From Siphonodentalium dalli (lineage: Eukaryota > Mollusca > Scaphopoda > Gadilida > Siphonodentaliidae): a stretch of DNA of 64,000 nt. The notes under the pieces were generated by a model. It did no database searches and was not told the origin of the DNA. It saw nothing but the letters and a program-made list of their open reading frames with translations. The translations under genes and the position numbers were made by a program. The stretch spans positions 152,775,577-152,839,576 of the forward strand of contig CP136065.1 in the NCBI GenBank assembly GCA_032622095.1. The letters run 5' to 3'. Positions 53,701 to 62,700 of the stretch are shown in pieces. Numbering within the stretch: the first letter of the stretch is position 1; each line of letters begins with the position of its first letter.

Positions 53701-56700
53701 CTCTTGTGTTATACAGTTATACATGTATACACAAAATTTACAACTATGGAATATTTAAGTAAAACATTATATTGTAATTCTTGCCCAGATAATCCCGGCT
53801 GGCTGATACATTCAATTAACTCCCTTAGTTATTGGAAGCTTTCGAGAACCAGCCCCTCCCCCAATCATGGATTATGGTCGAAAATGTTATAATTCAAGCT
53901 TGTGACAGTTAGGAGCTTGTTCAACCTTTGGCTTGAGAAACATATATATAAATGGTGGGGGGGGGGGGTGTCAATCTTTTTAATTTCAACGCTGTACCTG
54001 CATTATTTTTTGGCGCTATAATGAATATTTGCAATCCCAATTGAAGTATGTTATCACATGAGCTCGCTCTCAAATTATCAGAGAAATCTCAACAAGCCGG
54101 TATTATCCTATAAAATAATTCTGCATATTTTATTTTTGTTTTGGATGACCCTGTTTCCAAGAAATGACAGAAACAAATCAAGTATAAAATCGACCGGCTC
54201 TAATCCACTTTTCGAAATGAATTATAACTCGTGAAAAACAGCAACATATATCAGACAAGAATTACCCATTTCGGCATCCATGAAAGAAGACATGTTTATG
54301 ACTGGCCTGAAATTTATTGATGGCAGTTTGTTTGATAATGGCTTATAACTACTCACTGGTGAAATTGACCTCTCGCGCGGAGGTGATTAATTTTGTCAAT
54401 TATTGGTGTGGCCATGTAAAATACATGTATTTTACATACATACATTACATGCATGTGTGTATCCACCCTTAGTGTAAGACACACAAGCTATGTAAATATA
54501 TATATTTAGTGTCCTAATATACAAAACGATCATTGCCTATACTACTTGTAGACACGGACAGGATAAGGAAGGTGATGGTGTAGATGGATACAATGATATG
54601 TTCTACAACAAGAAAAGTTTCGTAACAGACGGTAGCAATAATTACAATGGGAGTCCAAACTACAACGCTAAATTGAATAGTCCCCCGAGCCCGGATCACA
54701 AGGCTCACCAGAAAATGAGGAATATAGCGCAGATATGGAGGGACAGGTAAATTCACGCATACATGCTCCACATTATCTATCACATACAATCGCATTAGCC
54801 ACGTCGATGGTTTCTCTGATATTACTTATGACTTCAATAACTATGAAGACACTTCATTCGTTGCTGTATGGTGGGGGAGATCAGCCAATGGTAATTCAAA
54901 CACGATATGTCTGAATAATGTGTCCTATATTCACATCATCAATATAGCATGACATTATATCAGCATTTAATATATAATAGCTGCTCAATATCAAAGCTTT
55001 CGGCCGCAGGCCTTCCTCAGTGATGATCCAAAATACTCTTTCGGCTACATGTTTCAAGATTACTTATCTAAATGACAATCGGTTGAACATTGTGCGTCAA
55101 AATTGTCCGTCATAACGTTAGAAAATAACATTGACGTGATCACACTGACGCGGGAATTGAACCCTCTGCCGTTTCGTGTGTCGAGTCTTAAAATCCATGA
55201 ATTCTCCTTTATAAGTCTTAGTTGCTTCCCTCCGCTGACTATCTCTACCACCGAAACAATCATGTCCTTAATAGAATGTTCAGTCCCATTGAAAAGTTGG
55301 TAAACTGGCTTATATATTAAATGCTGATTTAACTACACGGCCCCTCTAATTATTGGGTCAACCACAATCATGTCATTACAGTTTGTTGCGGATGAGTTAG
55401 TGTAGGTAGTTAGCGACAAAAAATGCTCGGATGGATACAAGTCGGATAAAAGCGCCATGTTTTAGTATCTTGTAGGACAGCATCTCTAGTCGAGGAATTT
55501 TCTCAAGAACCAACTTTTTGACCAACGTAGAGCCGAAAATTCAAGATGGCGTCCAAGATGGCCACCGGTTTGACGGTGGCACACCTAATAAATTTGCCTC
55601 TCGATTTGACATGGTAAACATAACGAATTCCCCCACATTATCTAATAATGGTGTTTATAGAATAAAAACCGCGATATTTAGTTGAAAAATGGCCACAATT
55701 ATTCAAGATGGATGCCAAAATGGCGGCCGAAACATGAGAAATTTGTTTTTTTCCTTATTTTTTTTATAAATACTTTACAATTTTCGAGATAATATAAGAG
55801 AAGATATAGACTATTTGTTCAATATTCGATAGGATCATTTATGTGGAAGAGTTGTGCACATTAAAGGTGAAGTAGTATTGTTCATTCTGGTAGAAATGTG
55901 AGGTAGAATTTGTGCTATATAAAATGAATGAAATTATTCTCAGACTGTGTTTCATTCTGTAAATGCTTAATAACCAACCGTGAATGACACTGATGTCATC
56001 AATTCTATTTGCGACACTACTATATGGTTGGATCAATTGAATACAACTTTGTATGTCGAGATGTTTACAAATAAAAAATCAATTTAGTAGTGGATTTTCC
56101 ACGAATATAGGAAACACTAAACGACAGACCCCATATTCGTCAAACTCAATTTGGTTCTCAAAAAACAAGAACATATGGAAGGTATTCTGCAACATATCTT
56201 CATCGCCAGGCCTCGTATTCAAATTACCAATACTTAAAGACATATTATGGACTTGTTCGATGTGTGTGAAACTGATTAGTTAGTACTCAGGCGCTATGCC
56301 AACTGGGGGAGTGTAGCATTCTACTAACATCGCCCAAAATCTCAAAGAACATACAACTCCATAGAAAACACAGTCTGAATTACGCTTAATTGTAAATATT
56401 TACATCTCGATTCGGGACGCAACAGTCGGCGATAAAATAACGCAAATGATTTTGCCATCGATACTCATTGCATTTAATAAATATATAAGACTGACGGTGT
56501 GTGTTGTAAATTTAGGTTGATATTCATAACAATAACTACTTTGAGCACGATTATTCTCTATTTCTATTTGGTCACCCAATCGGAGTGTTTCACAGCACTT
56601 TAAATTCAGTGTTTTTATGTCCAATTATACACAAAATGATCGAACCGTATACTCGAAAGTATATTTGAGTTCGGAATAAGAAAAAAATATTATTTCCTTG

Positions 56701-59700
56701 TATCATAGAGTGTCCTCAATTATTCCAGCAACAGAACATGAACCAATCATGCGAATAGCCCAGAATCAATAATATATACATTAGTACAATGTATTGCGTA
56801 TATATGCATATGTACAATTTTGTATGTTATATTGTTGCTGGGATATACTCCAGGGGGCCATGTGGTGTCAAGATGGGATCAGTAAATATGAAAATACACT
56901 TTGTTTTAATAAATTGAATTGAACTATTAACTACTCACAACCACATCTGCACAACTACGTACATGGAAGTTTGCTTTTTGAACATTTGCACCTGGAACAA
57001 ACCGATTTGCAAACATATGTAATCAATTCGGTGCACACTCGAGCCACTTCTGTGGTTGTCATCCATACAGGGGGAAAAGAATCGTTAATAAACATCCACC
57101 AGAAGCAGTCACATTGGGGGAATTGATTCTGTTTCATCAGAATCAATTCTATCACCCTTCCGGCCCCGTCTCCATCAAATTAAGATCTGACTCTTCCGCC
57201 GTTTGTTAAAAAATATTCGAAGTTTTGATAGGCTGTTTATACACTGAATGTCAATACAGAAAGTATTCTCCAATAACAATCGACAGATTAGGTCTTTGTG
57301 TGTGCAAAATCGGCTGCGTGTGGTGCCCATTTAGAGACGTGAATTTGTGGGTATTTCCCACGAGAATTAAGCAGCAGTTTGATGCTCAGATTTTATCACA
57401 TTTAAATTGGGCTGGAACTTGTCAGGTTTTATGATTGAAAATGTGGTTATTATAGTGATCATACAGTGATACATGTTCCAGCCCAACTAAAAGTGTCAAG
57501 ACCGATAAACTTATCAAATTGCTGCTTAATTTAAATAGGAAATGCACAAGAACGCATCATGCCTCTAAGTGTGCACAAACATAGCTGAGTTCGCATTATT
57601 ATCAACAATAAGCACGAACAAAGACATAATCTACGGATATTTGTTTAGTAAATAGTTAGTGTATAATTAGTAATTAGTGTATAAATGGCGGTCAAAACTT
57701 TGAAAATATTTTTTTTAAATCGCGAAAGAGTCAGGACTTAGTTCGATAGAGACAGAACCGGAAAGGCGATATAATCGATTCTTGTGAAACAGTTTTCCCC
57801 CAGTGAGTCAGATGCTGGAAACTTTGCATCTATCTTACTATGTAAGTCCAAATACCAACCTGATATATACTAGTAGCACAATTTCTTTGGTGGTAACTGT
57901 TCATGTGCGCGGCCTTTGCTGAACATTTCATGTCTATCTTCATTAACTGAGGTCAGGTTAGCAAATTTGTAATAAACAATCACAACGAAATGCTAAATAC
58001 ACTCAAATTGTGGTGATGGAACATCAAGTACCACAAAAGGATTCCTCGTAATTGACATCACGCATTCTGTTAGCTCTGGGTAAGCTTTTCAAGCATCCCA
58101 AAATGTGCGCTTACCCTTACCAAAGAAAACGGAAGTTGAGTCGCATCCTGATATAGCATGGAATATTGGAAGCACAGTTGAATTTTCTGAGCCCAATTGA
58201 ATTGTACATATCAACTATGTTGCGGATAACATGGGATTTAGACTTGCCGAAAGACACATTTTTGCATTGGAGTAGCATAGTATACAGATGTCACAACAGA
58301 GTCACGATAATATCCTTGTCAACAGTACGAACAATAATCGATGAATAATGAGTTTGTAGCATATGATATATATGTCCGACTAATCTACTGTCAGCTTCTT
58401 CATATGTATATCCAAAGAGAATAGGTACGACATTAGGACCGTGTTATCATCCTCCGTTACGAAGATGGTTTTCCCTGTTAGGGTTTCCAATTTAAAGAGA
58501 CATTCATTGACCAATGCAAACAATTATTGCCTGTTGGTGGTGTTTCTTAGAAAGTTATTACAATTCGGTGGAACGTTTGTGGTAAGCCCCAACCTTACAT
58601 CGAATGCCGCAACCACGTTTCTCTCACGTTCCTGTTTTGATACTACCCTCTATTTACCTGTCCAAAACCAAGTCAATTATTCTACAATCTGCGAGCTGCA
58701 TCATAACATATGGAATAAACGTTGTGCTGATATACATTGAGAAGGCAAGCCCGACTTCAGGTGTCAGTAAGTGTATCAGAGCACCCCCGTCGAACACCTT
58801 ACACTCGACCTTTGGATTTGGCTCTGCAGTATCTATGTAGTTTGAATCGGATGGGATCTTCATGCAGCTTAGAAAGTCACATTTATTACCGCCCCTCATT
58901 TTATAGATGGGGGAGTCGCTGGATTTGGTGTGAGAAGAACATATATTTCATATGCTACAAACCGATAATTCATCGATTATTGTTCACAATTTTGACACAT
59001 ATATTATCGTGATCATGTTGGGACATCTGAATGCTATGCTTCTTCAGTGCAAATATTTTAAACTGTTTGTCTTTCGAGAAGTTTAAATCCCATGTTACCT
59101 ACAACATAGTTGATATGTGCAATTCAATGGGCTAAACAAATTCAACTGTACTTCCAATATTCCATCCAATATCAGGATGCGACTCAACTTTTTCCTTGGT
59201 AAGGGTAAGCGCAATTTTGGGATGCTTGGAAAGCTTAGCTCACATAATGCTTGATGCCAATTACGAGGAATCCGTGTGTGGTTCTTGATGTTTCATCACC
59301 ACTATTTGAGTGTATTTAGCATTTCGTTGTGATTTTTTTATGACAAATCTGTGAACCTGACCTCAGTTCATGAAGCTAGACATGGAATATTCAGCACTTG
59401 AACATTTATCACCAACGAGGAACATGCTCTTGCAAATGAAAATCGTGCTATATATCAGGCTGGTATCTGGACTGTAAGCCCCACAGTAGATGCAAAGTTT
59501 CCAGCACCTGACTTCTTTGGATGGAAATTGATTGAGAATGACAACCCAGAAGCAGCTACATAGTGCACAGAATTGATTAAATGTGTTTGCAAATCGGTTT
59601 GTTCCAGGTGAAAATGTTCAAGAAGCAAACTTCCATGTACGAAATTGTGCAGATGTGGTTGTGAGAAGTGAATTGTTCAATTCAGTTTATTAAAACAAAG

Positions 59701-62700
59701 TACATTTTCAAATTCCAAAGTATTTGTAATTTGTATACGAGGCCGGATGGTGAAGATGTGTTGCAGAATACCTTCCATGTGTTCCTTTTTTGAGAACCAA
59801 ATTGAGTTTGACGATTATGGGTTTTATCATTTGGTGTTTCCTAATGTCGTGGTAAATCCTCTACTAAATTGATTATTTATTTGTAAAGATCTCGATATTC
59901 AAATTTTCATTCAATTGATCCAACCATATAGTAGTGTCGCAACTAGAATTGAAGACATCAGAGCCATTCATTGTTCGTTTCTAAGCAATTACAGAATGAA
60001 ACCCTGTCTGAGAATAATTTTGCTCATTTTACATAGCACATATTCTACCTCACATTTCTACCAGAACAAACAATACTACTTCGCCCTAAGTGTGCATGAC
60101 TCTTTCACAGATGTTATTCCATCGAATAATCAACACATTGTTGATAGCTTATCTTATATTATCTCGAAAATTATAAAGTATTTAAACAAAAATAAGGAAA
60201 AAAAACTAACATTTCCATGTTTTGGCCGCCATTTTGGCATCCATCTTGAATAATTGTAGCCATTTTTCAACTAAAAGTGGGAGCTGTTATTCGATAACCA
60301 CCATTCTTAGATAATAGGGTGGAATTCGTTATGTTTAATATATAAAATTGAGAAGCAAAACTATTAGGTGTACCACCGTCAAACCGGCGGCCATCTTGGA
60401 CGCCATCTTGAATTTTCGGATCTACGTCGGTAAAAAAGTTGGTTCTTGAGAAAATTCCTAGACTAGAAATGCTGTCCAACAAGATATTAAAAAATGGCGC
60501 TTTTATCCGACTTGTATTGAACAAAACGCTAACTACCTCACTACTGATCTATAGAGTTATCCATGCGAATGTATATGCACATATTTCTGTATACATATAT
60601 ATATATATGCTCGTGTGAAAATATATGTATACAATATACATATGATATATTATATAAGTATTACATACAATTTATCATGTATGAACATGAAATTATAATG
60701 ACAATGTTATTCATACCAATGTATATATGTTATTATGCATGTTCCACATTAATTTGTGGCTTTTCGCATTAAACTCATTCATCTACAAACGGGAAAGAGC
60801 CTAGCTATGCCTAAAGTTGTAATTGACACACTGTGACTCAAACATAGTATAATCTATTGATCACGTGCCGTCATGAACTTTGATTGGACAGTGTTCACAT
60901 AACGATCACTCGAATGACCTTGACAGCTCGTGTTATTTTCAAGCCCTACAGTGAAATATTGGAAACTATACAATGAAATAAACAAAATGCGATTTTACTG
61001 TAGCTCCGAAGAGATAGATACGACGATTTACGATTCGGGTAATTTGCCGTTACTTTATAGGCAAGCATATAATAAACACCATTATTTTAGAAATGAATAG
61101 AAGATTATGGTCAGCACTCGAATGCTTACTGCCGAAAGACAAAGTGACCACGAAATAACTCCATGTTATTATATGCTTGCCTATAAAATAGCGGAAAAAT
61201 TTCCGTAACGTAAATCGTCGTATCTATCTATTCGGAGCTACAGTGAAATCGCATTTTGTCGTTATCGATATTTCACTGTATGGCTTGAAACTAAGGGTGC
61301 ATTTACATTGCTATAGAACTGTACACAGATCTACACGCAAACTAGTATTGATATAGAAATGCACACAGAAAGAAAACGGTATTAGTTCGTGTGAGCAAAA
61401 ATCGTGTCCGCTACACTTCACGGTCAACGCCAAAGCATTGTGACCGGCAAATCTGTTTTGATTAATTGTTACTCGGGCTTGGCGAATGTGTTTTAGCGTT
61501 CGTTGTCATTTCAACCCGTGTATTTCGAATATTGAACACGGACAGGGACGTGGCAACTTTGGTCAAAATTTTCAACAGTTGGAAATTTCATACCTGACAC
61601 AACATTAGTTGTAATTTCGAAACCAACAATAGGTTGAAAATGATCTTGTAGTTTGATTTTCAAACATTATATTTGGGGGGGGGGTATTGTTTTCGGACCA
61701 ATATTTGCATAATTTCCTACTGTTTATCAAAATTTTGGACTGGAATGGCCATCAGCTGGAAGTTTTCCAACCTTATGGGAGCGGGTGTCAGGTTGGAAAT
61801 TTCCAACACTTGGAAATATTGTGTCCTGGTCCCTCCCCGTGGCCAGTCAAAAACTGCTAGTTAATTTAAGAAAAAAATATTGTCCCTACATTTGGTCAAC
61901 ATTGCCATTGGAATTGTCATCAGTTGGAATTTTTACTACATTTGGTCAAAGAAAGCGTGTTGTATGGTTGATACCCATTCCATACAGATCCAAAATGGCC
62001 AACGCCCAGATGGTGTCAAACAGGAGACCTATAGATATATAGATGATCACCTGAAATCATCTGATGATCACATACCAAATCGCTGTTGTCTGCTGATAGT
62101 TGATCCATTTTTATGTCTGGCCTAAACTGAAACGACTCGTAGTAACACGAGCTGCCAAGGTCGATCGGGTGTTGATCAATCGATAATTATATGTGTGAGT
62201 CACATCGTGTCAATTTTAACATTAGGCCTAGGCTCTTTTCTGTTTTTAAACATTTACACGTGCGCTCTTTAATTAAGTACAGTTAATGATTTAAATAATT
62301 AAGACTTAACTTAACAACTTTGAGCATAATTAAGCCGCATATAATACCTACAGTTTTTTTTTGAATACCTGAAACATCTGATTCGTGTCTTTCCCTACAC
62401 TCATGAGATATTTCGGTATTCAAACAAAACTGTAGGTATTCTCTATGGAGTTGCTTCTTCGTGAGAATTTTATATTATCATGTTTCTGTTGATACTTTGT
62501 CCTGGTCAGTTCCCGTGCACTGTCGCATCAAAGGAAATTAGCTCTAGTTTTGTCATTTCAGCATAATTGCATTATCTTGTGCATCTTTCTCAAACATTTA
62601 ACCCTTTACCCAACAAACCGGCCAAAACCGGCCAAATAAAGCTTCAACAGCCTAAAATATCTTCGGTCTGTCTCAATAGAACCATACAAATATGGATATC

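Larger units (their letters stand above)
51241..54551 (+). other. intron 19, with large palindromes
   Basis: It is occupied mainly by the hairpin at 51989-52125 and the nested palindrome at 52265-54472. A poly-G tract lies near 53957. No gene was recognised. Confidence 0.65.
55395..60545. mobile_element. 5.1-kb inverted-repeat element carrying two decayed gene copies
   Basis: The left arm (55395 to about 58395) and right arm (about 58927 to 60545) are inverted copies. The ends pair at 'ggtagttagcg' and 'acaagtcggataaaagcgcc', and shared phrases run through both arms to 'atatgctacaaac' text near the loop. The left arm is about 1.3 kb longer because of insertions near 56285-56880 and 57170-57780. 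The loop (58396-58926) carries the N-terminal part of only one gene copy. Confidence 0.8.

Noticed and set aside
58441-58740. 99-codon plus-strand frame in the loop of the 5.1-kb element
   Set aside because: The recognisable protein text is on the opposite strand here.
59915-60253. 112-codon frame also open as 65 codons in the left arm (55839-56036, minus)
   Set aside because: The similarity follows from the inverted repeat. Differences between the arms fall on all three codon positions, so protein-level selection is not supported.
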